Origin: JAFGVL01 sp963662245
GTDB taxonomy: Bacteria > Bacteroidota > Bacteroidia > Bacteroidales > Paludibacteraceae
Reading direction: 5' to 3'
Assembly (NCBI GenBank): GCA_963662245.2
Contig: CAXXVQ010000001.1
Coordinates: forward strand, 186,001-250,000
DNA: 64,000 nucleotides
Part shown: in pieces, positions 44,922-53,638 of the stretch
How positions within the stretch are numbered: position 1 is the stretch's first letter
How the letters are laid out: each line of letters opens with the position of its first letter
Made by a program: the position numbers and the translations under genes
The notes under the pieces: generated by a model
Database searches by the model: none
Seen by the model: only the letters and a program-made list of their open reading frames with translations
What the model was told of the DNA's origin: nothing

Positions 44922-44951
44922 TTGTTTAATGGAAGTTTTATTGTATTTTTG
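44922..44951 (+). promoter_or_regulatory. tetR promoter: TTG (-33), 19-bp spacer, TATTTTTG (-7)
   Basis: TTG at 44922-44924 and TATTTTTG at 44944-44951 have ideal Bacteroidota spacing. The candidate TetR operator begins at the next base, so a bound repressor would cover the transcription start. The start codon is at 44980. Confidence 0.75.
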
Positions 44952-44972
44952 GAACAAAAAACGATTTTAGTC
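44952..44972. promoter_or_regulatory. Candidate TetR operator, copy 1
   Basis: GAACAAAAAACGATTTTAGTC is an imperfect dyad with arms of 8 bp around a 5-bp centre. A near copy lies before the efflux operon at 45644-45664, with the right 13 bases ACGATTTTAGTCT identical. Its place over the tetR start site suggests autoregulation. Confidence 0.7.
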
Positions 44973-44979
44973 TATAAAT

Positions 44980-45594
44980 ATGGATTCAAAAGAAGAAATA
45001 ATTAGAAAAGAGATAATTAGTACAGCTCAACAACTATTCCAACATTACGGTTTTACCAAAACCACGATGGAAGACATTGCCAAAGCTATGAAAAAAGGGA
45101 AAAGTACCCTATATTATTATTTCAAAAGTAAAGAAGAGATTTTTGAAGCAGTAGTAATAACAGAAGTAAATGAAATAAATTCTGAAATTGAAAAGACTAT
45201 TGAAAAAGGTATAAATGCTGAAGATAAACTTAAAATCTATCTGTCAACAACTATTGGAACTGTAAAAAGCAAAATAAATCTATATGGGCTGCTAAAAGAG
45301 GAAGCATTTGAAGACGATAGATCATACTGTGCCAAAACAATTGATCCTATAAAACTATACAATGATAACGAGACTAAAATTGTAAAAGATATTCTCTTAC
45401 AAGGAATAGAAAATGGAGAATTTAATAAAGCAATTATCAATGATACAGATATTATCACCTATGTAATAATCACAGCACTTAGAAGCATCATAATTGACCT
45501 TGCTCTTAGCAATAAAAACAATGACAACTTGAAATTCTTTGAAAAAGAAAAAATTGAAGCAATATCAAACATGCTGATTAAAGGTTTAAAATAA
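44980..45594 (+). CDS. TetR-family repressor of the adjacent RND efflux operon
   Basis: The 204-residue protein has an N-terminal helix-turn-helix ('TMEDIAKAMKKGKSTLYYYF') and a helical ligand-binding domain. It directly precedes the membrane-fusion protein and RND genes. The same 21-bp dyad lies before itself and before the efflux operon. Both facts fit a local repressor that releases DNA when it binds an efflux substrate. The ligand is unknown. Confidence 0.9.
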   Translation: MDSKEEIIRKEIISTAQQLFQHYGFTKTTMEDIAKAMKKGKSTLYYYFKSKEEIFEAVVITEVNEINSEIEKTIEKGINAEDKLKIYLSTTIGTVKSKINLYGLLKEEAFEDDRSYCAKTIDPIKLYNDNETKIVKDILLQGIENGEFNKAIINDTDIITYVIITALRSIIIDLALSNKNNDNLKFFEKEKIEAISNMLIKGLK

Positions 45595-45599
45595 CTTAT

Positions 45600-45630
45600 A
45601 AAGAGGAAGCTAAAAACTTGCTCTTTTTTT
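45600..45630 (+). terminator. Terminator after tetR
   Basis: A 10-bp stem with one mismatch (AAAGAGGAAG / CTTGCTCTTT) and a 7-nt loop is followed by a T-run. It implies tetR and the efflux genes are transcribed separately, each under its own operator. Confidence 0.6.
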
Positions 45631-45643
45631 AGCAAAAACAATC

Positions 45644-45664
45644 GACCTAAATACGATTTTAGTC
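45644..45664. promoter_or_regulatory. Candidate TetR operator, copy 2
   Basis: GACCTAAATACGATTTTAGTC sits 21 bp before the membrane-fusion protein start codon. It shares arms and centre with copy 1. No clear TAnnTTTG box is visible in front of it. Confidence 0.68.
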
Positions 45665-45685
45665 TAAAATACATAAATATTAATT

Positions 45686-46711
45686 ATGAAAAAGAACATT
45701 TTACTATTCATCTCACTATCTGTTTTAGTGGGATGCAGCAAACATGAAAAAGCTACAGAAGACAATGCTGTAACAAAAGTTGAAACCACAGTTGTAAAAA
45801 CTATTTCGGCAAATTCAAAACTCCGATATAGTGGAACAATTGAAGCATTTCAAAGTATTCCCTTAACCTTCCAAACTGCTGGAACAATTGAAACAGTTTT
45901 GGTAGATGAAGGTGATGTAGTTAGCAAAGGTCAACTGCTGGCAACAGTGGACAAAACAGATGCACAAAGCATGTATCAACTATCAAATGCAAAATACCAA
46001 CAAGCAGTTGATGCTTACAACCGCCTTAAAACAGTACATGATAACGGAAGTCTGCCTGAAATTAAATGGGTAGAAATGGAATCTAACCTACAACAAGCGG
46101 AGTCTTCATTGGAGATTGCAAAAAACAATTTAAAAAAGTGCAGTATTTATGCTCCTGAAAATGGCATTATAGGAAAAAGAAATATTGAACCGGGAATGTC
46201 CTCTCTCTCAAATCCTACGGCAGCTATTGAACTAGTGAAAATTGAAAAGATATATGTAAAAATTGCCGTTCCTGAGAATGAAATAGGATTAATAAAAAAA
46301 GGCGATAAAGCTCTATTCAAAGTTTCTGCTGTTGGAGAAGAAACCTTCGAAGGAATTGTAGAAAATGTTGGCGTAGTAGCTGATAAAATATCTAGAACCT
46401 ACGAAATTAAAGTATTAGCATCCAACTCTAAAAAGAAACTAAAACCGGGAATGGTTTGCGACCTGAGTATGGACATTGACACAGAAAAAGAAGTATTGGC
46501 AATTCCATATCAATGTGTGAGTACTGATATGAATAAAAAACCATATGTATTTGTAGTAAACAAGAATACAAACAATGTGGAAAAGAGAACCATCAGTGTT
46601 GGTAAATATTTGAATAACAACATTGAAGTCATTAATGGATTGTCCGAAGGAGAAACCGTTGTACTAGAGGGAAAAGAAAAACTTGATAACAAAAGTAGTA
46701 TTACTTTATAA
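45686..46711 (+). CDS. RND efflux membrane-fusion (periplasmic adaptor) lipoprotein
   Basis: The 341-residue protein has a signal peptide with lipobox (LSVLVGC, Cys 17), a split lipoyl domain ('SGTIEAFQSIPLTFQTAGTI', 'VDEGDVVSKGQLLATVD'), a coiled hairpin ('NAKYQQAVDAYNRLKTVHD') and a C-terminal beta-barrel/membrane-proximal part ('KPGMVCDLSMDID'). It links the inner-membrane RND pump to the outer-membrane channel. It is followed 37 bp later by the pump gene. Confidence 0.93.
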   Translation: MKKNILLFISLSVLVGCSKHEKATEDNAVTKVETTVVKTISANSKLRYSGTIEAFQSIPLTFQTAGTIETVLVDEGDVVSKGQLLATVDKTDAQSMYQLSNAKYQQAVDAYNRLKTVHDNGSLPEIKWVEMESNLQQAESSLEIAKNNLKKCSIYAPENGIIGKRNIEPGMSSLSNPTAAIELVKIEKIYVKIAVPENEIGLIKKGDKALFKVSAVGEETFEGIVENVGVVADKISRTYEIKVLASNSKKKLKPGMVCDLSMDIDTEKEVLAIPYQCVSTDMNKKPYVFVVNKNTNNVEKRTISVGKYLNNNIEVINGLSEGETVVLEGKEKLDNKSSITL

Positions 46712-46748
46712 GTAAAACACGCAGATTATTTGACTCAAAAAAAGGATC

Positions 46749-49700
46749 ATGAAACAAAAGAAAATTGGATTCATAGGATGGGCTATGCGCTATCATAATA
46801 TCAGCACCATTTTGGTGGCAGTATTTATTATTGCCGGAGTGTTTTCTCTTATAAATATGCCACGCAATGAGTTTCCTCAATTTACTATCCGTCAAGGATT
46901 AGTCATTGGAGTATATCCCGGAGCAAGCTCTGAAGAAGTAGAAGAACAACTAACCAAACAAGTAGAAAACTATCTGTTTGGATATAAGGAAGTTAATAAA
47001 GCAAAAACATATTCTCAATCTAAAGAAGGAATGATGATTGTTTTTGTTGAATTGAACGATGATGTAAAAAATGCCGATGAATTTTGGTCAAAGCTTAAGC
47101 ATGGTTTACGAGATTTCAAAGCTACACTACCACCCGGGGTAGTTGCTTTACTAGCAAATAGCGATTTTGGTGATACTTCTGCCATGCTTATTACCCTGTC
47201 CTCAGACTCCAAAAGCTATAAAGAAATGGAGCAAGAGCTTAAGAAACTAAAATCAGAATGCCGGAAAATTGATGCTGTATCTAAAATCAAAGACTATGGT
47301 ATTCTGAAAGAAGAAATCCAAGTAAATGTACAGCCGGAAAAATTAAACGAATACAATATTAAATCGCTATCACTCCTATCCTCTTATCAAGGTAATGGAA
47401 ACATTGTTCCTTCTGCAACTCTCAAAAATGGCAGAAGTAACTTGGATGTACATTTTCCCAAAAACTTTGAATCAGAAAAAGATTTGGCTAATCAAATTGT
47501 ATATGCTGACCCTAACGGTGGTGTAGTCCGTTTAAAAGACATTGCTAAAATAGAAAGAAAATATGAAGAACCGGATGATTTTATCCGTCAAAACGGAAAG
47601 AAAACAATTTTACTTTCGCTGGAAATGCAACCGGGAAACAACATTGTTCAATTTGGAGAAGAGGTAAACTTAGTCTTAGATAATTTCAAGAAAACATGCC
47701 CAAATGAAATTGAAATTAATGTGATTTCAAACATGCCTAAGTATGTTGATGACTCGGTATCTCATTTTATGAGCGAATTCTTGATTGCCATCATTGCTGT
47801 AATCCTAGTAACTATGGTACTATTACCTTGGAAAGTGGCATCTATTGCCGGATTTACAGTACCAATTGCAGTACTTATAAGCATGGGATTCTTATATCTG
47901 TTTGGCATTGAACTAAATACAGTATCCCTAGCTGCATTAGTCTTAGTACTAGGAATGATTGTGGATAATGCCATCGTGGTAATTGATAATTACATAGAGA
48001 AAAAAGATCACGGTATGTCATCATGGCACGCTGCCATCAAAAGTGCTCGTGAACTTGTAACCCCTATCATTACTGCAACATTAGCTATTTGTGCAGCTTA
48101 TATCCCGCTAATGTTTATGATACCGGGAACTACTGGTGAGTTTTTACATGATTTGCCAATAACTATTACTATTGCACTAATTGTTTCAATTCTTGTAGCC
48201 TTATTTGTTGTTCCATTCTTGAACTTTTTCTTTATCAAAAAAGGATTACAAAAGAAACAAAACAACAAAAGCAGTTTCTTAGACAAACTGCAAGCATATT
48301 TTGACAAATACTTGGAAAAAGCATTTAAACACAAGAAAATAACACTTGCACTCGGAATAGGATTAATTGTTCTGGCAATAGTCCTGTTTAAATTCACAGA
48401 CCAGAAACTGTTCCCCGATATGGAGCGTAATCAGTTTGCCGTAGAAGTTTATTTACCAACAGGAACATCCTTGGAAAATACGGAACAAGTGATGGATAGT
48501 CTGGAAAAAATTCTTCTGAAAGATAAGCGTATTGAAACGGTTACCAGCTTTATTGGGAGTAGCTCTCCCCGTTTCCACACGGTATATGCACCAAATATGC
48601 CTGGTTCAAATTACGGACAATTGTTGGTTAACACAGTTTCAAATGAAGCTACCAAAGAAGTATGTGATGAATATGACAAAAAACTGGCAGGAACATTCTC
48701 CAATGCACATGTAAAATGGAAAATCCTGACCATGTTACCATCAAAAGCACCAATTGAGATACGAATTTCTGGTGATTCAGTAAAAGATATTCGTCAAGTC
48801 GAAACACGAATTGACTCAATTCTCAAAGCACAAGATGATTTGGCATGGGTAAGAACTGACTGGGATGAGAAAAAACAAAATATTTTGGTAACCATGGATA
48901 ACGACAAAGCCAGCCGTTTAGGTTACTCAAAAGGCTTAGTTGGAACATCTCTATTAGTTGGAATCAACGGAATGCCCCTAACAACTATTTGGGAAGGCGA
49001 TTACCCTGTTTCCGTAGAACTTAGACAAGACAACGGTGAGAAAAAGGATCTTGAATTCTTAGGTAATCAAACAATTACCTCACCAATGAGTTTCTCGGCA
49101 ATGCCTTTGCGTTCGTTTGCAGAATTTACACCTCAATGGACAGAAGGAACCATCGTACACCGAAACGGAACTTGTACCCTGACCAAACAAATTGATGTAA
49201 ACACCAAAGTGCAAGCCTCAACTGTTTTCAACAGAATCAAACCTATTGTTGACTCACTTAATTTACCGGAAGGTATTAGTATTAGTTATGGCGGTGAATT
49301 TGAACAGCAAAAAGAATCATTTGTTCCGATGACTTATGCACTGATTGTCAGTATTGTTATCATCTTCTTTATTTTATTGTTTCAATTTAAAAAGATAAAA
49401 CTGGCTATGCTCATTATGTCCACCATGCTACTGGCATTACCGGGAGCAGCTATAGGACTATTTGTAACCGGATATCCGTTTAGCGTAACAGCATTTATCG
49501 GAATCACCAGCTTATGTGGTATTGTGGTAAGAAACGGAATCATATTGATTGATTACCTTCAAGAACTAAGAACCATACACGGAATGGGTGTAACTGAAGC
49601 TGCCCTTGCAGCAGGAAAGCGCAGAATGAGACCTATTTTCTTAACATCAGCGGCAGCAGCAGTTGGAGTTATCCCTATGATTATCAGCAAATCACCACTT

Positions 49701-51191
49701 TGGGGACCTCTAGGTACGGTTATATGCTTTGGATTGTTAATATCAATGGTATTAACACTATTCTTACTACCTGTATTATATACATACATTTATAAAGAAA
49801 GAACAAACAGAAGAAAAGTGAAAAAACATATTCCATATACTAATATCAGTATGATTGTTGGCTTTGCGATAATTATTGCAACTGCAATTCCAAATCAGTC
49901 ATTTGCTCAAACTCAAGCTTATTCACTTGAAACATGCAAATCACTAGCTTTAGAAAACAACAAGAAACTGAAAGAAGCGAACTTAGAACTATTGGTATCA
50001 CAACAAGTGAAAAAGGAAGCCTTTACCAAATACTTTCCAAAAGTAAGCGGTATGGCAGTAGCTATGCGTGCCGAAGATTATTTGGTGAAAGGAACAATTC
50101 CATCAATGAATTTACCTGTTTATGATGGAAACCCTGCGAGTCTAGCTGCCCCTACCCAATTCACCTATGTTCCTGAGATTCCAATAAACATGCTTGACTA
50201 CATAAATGTTGCAAGTGTATCAGCAGTGCAACCCATATTTGCAGGAGGACGAATTTACAATGGGAATAAACTGGCAAAACTTGGCATTGAGGTAAATAAA
50301 CAAAAGTTTGCCATGAGCACATCTGAAGTTCTTATTAAAACAGAAGAACTATACTGGAATATCCTTTCTCTTGAGGAAAAACTTAAAACAATCAAGAGCT
50401 ACGAATCTATGCTTGAACATTTACAAAAAGATGTAGAAGTTGCTGTAAAAGCGGGACTAACACAACAAAGCGACCTGCTAAAAGTACAATTAAAACTTAA
50501 TGAGTTACAGGTCAATAAAATGAAGCTTGAAAATGGCATCATCTTATCTTACAGAGCTCTTTGCCAGCAAATTGGAATCAACTATTCTGCAAATTTTAAA
50601 ATTGACGACAATAAGCATCTGGATGAATTACCGGAGTCTTATGTAACAGACACAAAATCTGCTTGTCAAATCAGAGATGAATACAACCTCTTATCACAAG
50701 CACTACAGGCTGAAATACTTCAAAAAAGAATGATTGTTGGTGAAAATCTCCCACAAATTGCAGTTGGAGCTCAAGTTTTTGCTTTAGACATGATGGAACA
50801 AACAAGCACAAATGGAATGGTATTCGCAACTGTTAGCATCCCTATTTCAGATTGGTGGGAAGGTTCTCACAAAATAAAGGAAGCTAACTTTAAAATTAAA
50901 CAAGCGCAGAATAAACTTCTGGAAACAGAAGAACTATTAGGGCTAGATATTGAAAAAGCAAAAAATGAAATGTTTGAAACACATTTTCAAATAAAAACAG
51001 CCAGCATTTCAATTCAACAAGCAAAAGAAAACCTCAAAATTCTCGATGATAATTACAAAGCTGGAGTCATTGGAATGTCTGAACTTTTAGAGGGTCAAGC
51101 TTTATACCAAAAAGCTCAGGATGAGTACACTGATGCCCTTTGTCAGTACAGAATAAAAGTTGGCAATTATATACAAAAGACTGGCAAATAA
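46749..51191 (+). CDS. RND efflux permease fused to TolC-type outer-membrane factor
   Basis: One frame of 1480 residues. Residues 1-1023 form a full RND pump: first helix about 15-33, then 'PRNEFPQFTIRQGLVIGVYP', 'LGMIVDNAIVVIDN' with one charged Asp in TM4, and 'GITSLCGIVVRNGIILIDY' in the second half. Without a stop codon it continues from GTG at 49818 ('VKKHIPYTNISMIVGFAI'), a signal-peptide-like helix ending 'NQSFAQ' (cleavage expected after Ala 1053). An outer-membrane factor follows: 'YSLETCKSLALENNKKLKEA', coiled repeats, 'SVSAVQPIFAGGRIYNG' and 'YKAGVIGMSELLEGQALYQ'. A single translation product would need cleavage to free the channel; internal initiation at the GTG is the alternative. 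Fusions of this type are known in CzcA-like pumps of Bacteroidota. Confidence 0.9.
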   Translation: MKQKKIGFIGWAMRYHNISTILVAVFIIAGVFSLINMPRNEFPQFTIRQGLVIGVYPGASSEEVEEQLTKQVENYLFGYKEVNKAKTYSQSKEGMMIVFVELNDDVKNADEFWSKLKHGLRDFKATLPPGVVALLANSDFGDTSAMLITLSSDSKSYKEMEQELKKLKSECRKIDAVSKIKDYGILKEEIQVNVQPEKLNEYNIKSLSLLSSYQGNGNIVPSATLKNGRSNLDVHFPKNFESEKDLANQIVYADPNGGVVRLKDIAKIERKYEEPDDFIRQNGKKTILLSLEMQPGNNIVQFGEEVNLVLDNFKKTCPNEIEINVISNMPKYVDDSVSHFMSEFLIAIIAVILVTMVLLPWKVASIAGFTVPIAVLISMGFLYLFGIELNTVSLAALVLVLGMIVDNAIVVIDNYIEKKDHGMSSWHAAIKSARELVTPIITATLAICAAYIPLMFMIPGTTGEFLHDLPITITIALIVSILVALFVVPFLNFFFIKKGLQKKQNNKSSFLDKLQAYFDKYLEKAFKHKKITLALGIGLIVLAIVLFKFTDQKLFPDMERNQFAVEVYLPTGTSLENTEQVMDSLEKILLKDKRIETVTSFIGSSSPRFHTVYAPNMPGSNYGQLLVNTVSNEATKEVCDEYDKKLAGTFSNAHVKWKILTMLPSKAPIEIRISGDSVKDIRQVETRIDSILKAQDDLAWVRTDWDEKKQNILVTMDNDKASRLGYSKGLVGTSLLVGINGMPLTTIWEGDYPVSVELRQDNGEKKDLEFLGNQTITSPMSFSAMPLRSFAEFTPQWTEGTIVHRNGTCTLTKQIDVNTKVQASTVFNRIKPIVDSLNLPEGISISYGGEFEQQKESFVPMTYALIVSIVIIFFILLFQFKKIKLAMLIMSTMLLALPGAAIGLFVTGYPFSVTAFIGITSLCGIVVRNGIILIDYLQELRTIHGMGVTEAALAAGKRRMRPIFLTSAAAAVGVIPMIISKSPLWGPLGTVICFGLLISMVLTLFLLPVLYTYIYKERTNRRKVKKHIPYTNISMIVGFAIIIATAIPNQSFAQTQAYSLETCKSLALENNKKLKEANLELLVSQQVKKEAFTKYFPKVSGMAVAMRAEDYLVKGTIPSMNLPVYDGNPASLAAPTQFTYVPEIPINMLDYINVASVSAVQPIFAGGRIYNGNKLAKLGIEVNKQKFAMSTSEVLIKTEELYWNILSLEEKLKTIKSYESMLEHLQKDVEVAVKAGLTQQSDLLKVQLKLNELQVNKMKLENGIILSYRALCQQIGINYSANFKIDDNKHLDELPESYVTDTKSACQIRDEYNLLSQALQAEILQKRMIVGENLPQIAVGAQVFALDMMEQTSTNGMVFATVSIPISDWWEGSHKIKEANFKIKQAQNKLLETEELLGLDIEKAKNEMFETHFQIKTASISIQQAKENLKILDDNYKAGVIGMSELLEGQALYQKAQDEYTDALCQYRIKVGNYIQKTGK
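49818..51191 (+). other. TolC-family domain of the fusion / possible internal start
   Basis: From this GTG the frame would give a stand-alone 457-residue outer-membrane factor with a normal signal peptide and length. It marks the junction between pump and channel. The two possible products cannot be separated by sequence alone. Confidence 0.7.
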
Positions 51192-51233
51192 AGCTATGAT
51201 CTTTTAGGACAGTAGGCTTAAACCGTTACATTA

Positions 51234-51275
51234 TATTAACAGCAGATTAACCCATAATTTAATCTGTTGTTAATA
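51234..51275 (+). terminator. Imperfect hairpin after the efflux operon
   Basis: A 15-bp inverted repeat with one mismatch (ATTAACAGCAGATTA and TAATCTGTTGTTAAT) lies about 45 bp after the stop codon, without a strong T-tract. It may slow or end transcription. Confidence 0.45.
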
Positions 51276-51393
51276 TTTATCATTTAGCCTAATAAATCTA
51301 TATCTCTCAATATTTCTGCTTCATCGATAATTATGGATGCTTTGTAGAGTTTTTTTACATCAAGATTTCGTTTATAAATACATTCGTGCAACA

Positions 51394-52047
51394 ATGATGA
51401 AAAAAACAATAATCATAACATTACTTACACTTCCTATATTATTATTCTCAACTAATAATAAGAATATACCTTTAAGAGGATATACAGGAGGAAGTTGGAA
51501 CTCTCAAATATCTAGTAATCCATATTTCATCGGAGCAGATTACATATGGGAATATAACAACTATTTATCTATTTCAGCCGGCTTTACATTCTTCTCTGGT
51601 TACGGCGAAAGCAAAAATTGGACAGCTAATGAAACTAAATACAGTTGGAATAATAACGATGATTACATGTTCACAATTAATCTATCGTCAAGATTAGATT
51701 TACCATTAATTAAAGCATCAAAGAACCACATAAACCTGTTTATAGAACCGGGTATTATGCTTGAACCAAACACGCATACTCACATTATAAAGAATGCAGA
51801 AGGAGGTGCAGTTGAAGCCTATACCACAGGACCTAAAACTTATTTTCAATCACATTTTGGCATTAGCTACTCTCCTAGTTTAGAAACCAATATTCCGGTT
51901 AAGTATGAGTTATCGTATTTTATATCAAACCTAGATTTATACGAACAATATAGGAATATCTACATTGACAACACAAATCTAGAAGACTTTTTGCCACAAC
52001 ATAAGCTACTTCAAGGACTTAGACTAGCAATGATTGTAGAATTCTAA
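51394..52047 (+). CDS. Small outer-membrane beta-barrel protein
   Basis: The 217-residue product has a signal peptide (MMKKTIIITLLTLPILLFS) and a run of amphipathic strands, ending in 'LRLAMIVEF' with a C-terminal Phe typical of barrel proteins. No enzyme motif is seen. Met at 51394 is used because an upstream frame to 51337 adds a non-signal segment. It is followed 10 bp later by the PgpA-like gene. Confidence 0.65.
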   Translation: MMKKTIIITLLTLPILLFSTNNKNIPLRGYTGGSWNSQISSNPYFIGADYIWEYNNYLSISAGFTFFSGYGESKNWTANETKYSWNNNDDYMFTINLSSRLDLPLIKASKNHINLFIEPGIMLEPNTHTHIIKNAEGGAVEAYTTGPKTYFQSHFGISYSPSLETNIPVKYELSYFISNLDLYEQYRNIYIDNTNLEDFLPQHKLLQGLRLAMIVEF

Positions 52048-52057
52048 ATAATAACTC

Positions 52058-52528
52058 ATGCATAAACAAGGAATAAATAATCTAATTGCATCAGGATTTG
52101 GAATAGGATTTATAGGTAAAAGCTCAAAACTCTTTTCTTTAATTCTTGGCTTTACAATAGCCATATTAATAAAGGAAATTCAATACGCTGAAATAATATT
52201 TCCGGTTATCATTTTATTATTTATCGTTATAGGAAATCACTCAATAAAGAGTTGTATCAACAGCTACGAAGAAGCGCCACAATGGGTTGTTATACAAGAT
52301 ATTATCGGAATTCTAATTACTTTAAATTTCTACTCAAATAGCATCTTATTAAACTTATTTGCATTTGTCACATTTATCATACTTAATATCTTTTCACCAA
52401 TACTTGATTCTCTTAAAATAAAAACCAAGTACCTGAACAGATCTTTATTTAAAGGAGTATTCATAGGAGTACTTACAAATTCATTCGTTTATCTGATTCT
52501 CCTAATCACATACTTATCAAAGAATTAA
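52058..52528 (+). CDS. PgpA-like membrane protein lacking expected acidic residues
   Basis: The 156-residue protein has four predicted helices. Its start 'NNLIASGFGIGFIGKSSKLF' resembles the 'LIATGFGxGxxPxAPGT' start of phosphatidylglycerophosphatase A. The middle 'EEAPQWVVIQDIIGILITL' resembles the PgpA 'DPxxIVxDEVVGxxLTL' segment, but the conserved Asp-Glu pair is Gln-Asp. The C-terminal acidic GIMxDD motif is absent. If homologous, it has probably lost phosphatase activity. The homology itself rests on two short segments and should be treated as tentative. Confidence 0.5.
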   Translation: MHKQGINNLIASGFGIGFIGKSSKLFSLILGFTIAILIKEIQYAEIIFPVIILLFIVIGNHSIKSCINSYEEAPQWVVIQDIIGILITLNFYSNSILLNLFAFVTFIILNIFSPILDSLKIKTKYLNRSLFKGVFIGVLTNSFVYLILLITYLSKN

Positions 52529-52788
52529 TAAATTATCTTTAATTATCATTAGATTATGGTATACTATTTGCAAAAACATAAAACAACATGAACTCTTATT
52601 TAAAGCATTAAATATGATTGTACATTACAATGAAAAACGACTTAACTTATTTTTTGTACCATTCAATGAGTAAAAATGATGGTTCATAAACAAAAACTAA
52701 TTATTAAGACAAATCAAATGTAATTTTAATCAAGATTTAATTTAAGAGTCAGATCTCATTTAATATCATTTTATTTATAATTAAAATC

Positions 52789-52796
52789 AAGGAGGG
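52789..52796 (+). promoter_or_regulatory. Strong Shine-Dalgarno AAGGAGGG before the ACP-like gene
   Basis: Full anti-SD complement 4 bp before the ATG. Most genes here have only A-rich leaders, so this site is exceptional and may mark horizontal origin or high translation. Confidence 0.75.
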
Positions 52797-52800
52797 TTCT

Positions 52801-53064
52801 ATGAATATGAATATAAATATTATTAAGACAAAGACTTCAGACATTATTTGCAAACATCTGAGAGTTGAAAAATCAGATATTCAAGGTCTTACAACATTAC
52901 AAAATTTAGGTGCAGACTTATTGGACAAGGTCGAAATCATCCTTTCTATCGAAAAGAATTTTAAAATTCTAATGTATGCACAACCTGAAAAAATATATGA
53001 AAGTAACTTTGACAATCTCTGTAATCAAATTCATCAAACGATACTTTTAAAATCAACAAATTAA
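52801..53064 (+). CDS. Acyl-carrier-protein-like protein lacking the phosphopantetheine serine
   Basis: The 87-residue protein follows the ACP pattern: helix 1, then 'LQNLGADLLDKVEIILSIEK' where ACPs have 'LGADSLD'. The Ser that carries 4'-phosphopantetheine is Leu 40 (TTA at 52918-52920; one base from TCA). It therefore cannot be charged in the normal way. A perfect Shine-Dalgarno AAGGAGGG (52789-52796) precedes the ATG, rare in this phylum. A terminator follows at 53107. The preceding gap (52529-52800) shows only AT-rich sequence with no supported gene. Confidence 0.75.
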   Translation: MNMNINIIKTKTSDIICKHLRVEKSDIQGLTTLQNLGADLLDKVEIILSIEKNFKILMYAQPEKIYESNFDNLCNQIHQTILLKSTN

Positions 53065-53106
53065 CACCAACCTATCTTAAGTATATTATTTTTTCATTTT
53101 ACATTT

Positions 53107-53138
53107 AGGGCTCTTAGCATCTGCTAAGAGCCCTTCTC
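53107..53138 (+). terminator. Terminator after the ACP-like gene
   Basis: A 13-bp perfect stem (AGGGCTCTTAGCA / TGCTAAGAGCCCT) with loop TC is followed by a T-rich tract. Confidence 0.8.
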
Positions 53139-53248
53139 ATTTTTACATTTGCATATATTTTTGTAGTTTTAGCATTATTTTCAAAATAATTGAACGCTAC
53201 ACTAAAGACTAGGATTTCTTATTTTTCTTCTTACTAAGTGACTTATAA

Positions 53249-53578
53249 TTAGATATTTCAAAACTTTCACTTGCAAGCATTGGCATTGCATTATATGTAG
53301 TATTCAGAGCTGCCGGGAAATATGCTGGAACAGAAATTAGTGCAAGAATAGCAAATACTGACGATACAATAAGAAAACATACTGCAGGTGGACTATCACC
53401 TCAATCAGGCATCGTTATTGGCTTATTATTAAGCCTTTACTAACACCACATATTCACTAAAGTGGCAAACATTATGCTTACTATTATTATGGGAGCTATT
53501 ATTGTTAATGAGATAATTGGTCCATTAATAGCCAAAAAGACCCTCGAAAAAGCAGGTGAAATAAAGAAAGAAGATTAG
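53249..53578 (+). pseudogene. C-terminal remnant of a cation:proton antiporter (CPA type) with internal stop
   Basis: One frame encodes 'ALYVVFRAAGKYAGTEISAR' and 'TAGGLSPQSGIVIGLLLSLY', then TAA at 53441-53443, and continues in frame: 'ANIMLTIIMGAIIVNEIIGP' and 'AKKTLEKAGEI'. This is the last three helices of a Na+/H+ exchanger-type antiporter; the first two-thirds of the gene are absent. An N-terminal deletion plus a nonsense change show it is dead. CAA to TAA would explain the stop. Confidence 0.8.
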
Positions 53579-53638
53579 CTCATCATTTCAGGCTTAATTT
53601 ATCTTTTTTTAAAGTAATTAAATACGAAACAAGATAAC

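Noticed and set aside
52588..52680. Tiny frames such as one of 18 codons upstream of the ACP-like gene
   Set aside because: No ribosome site, family motif or promoter supports them.
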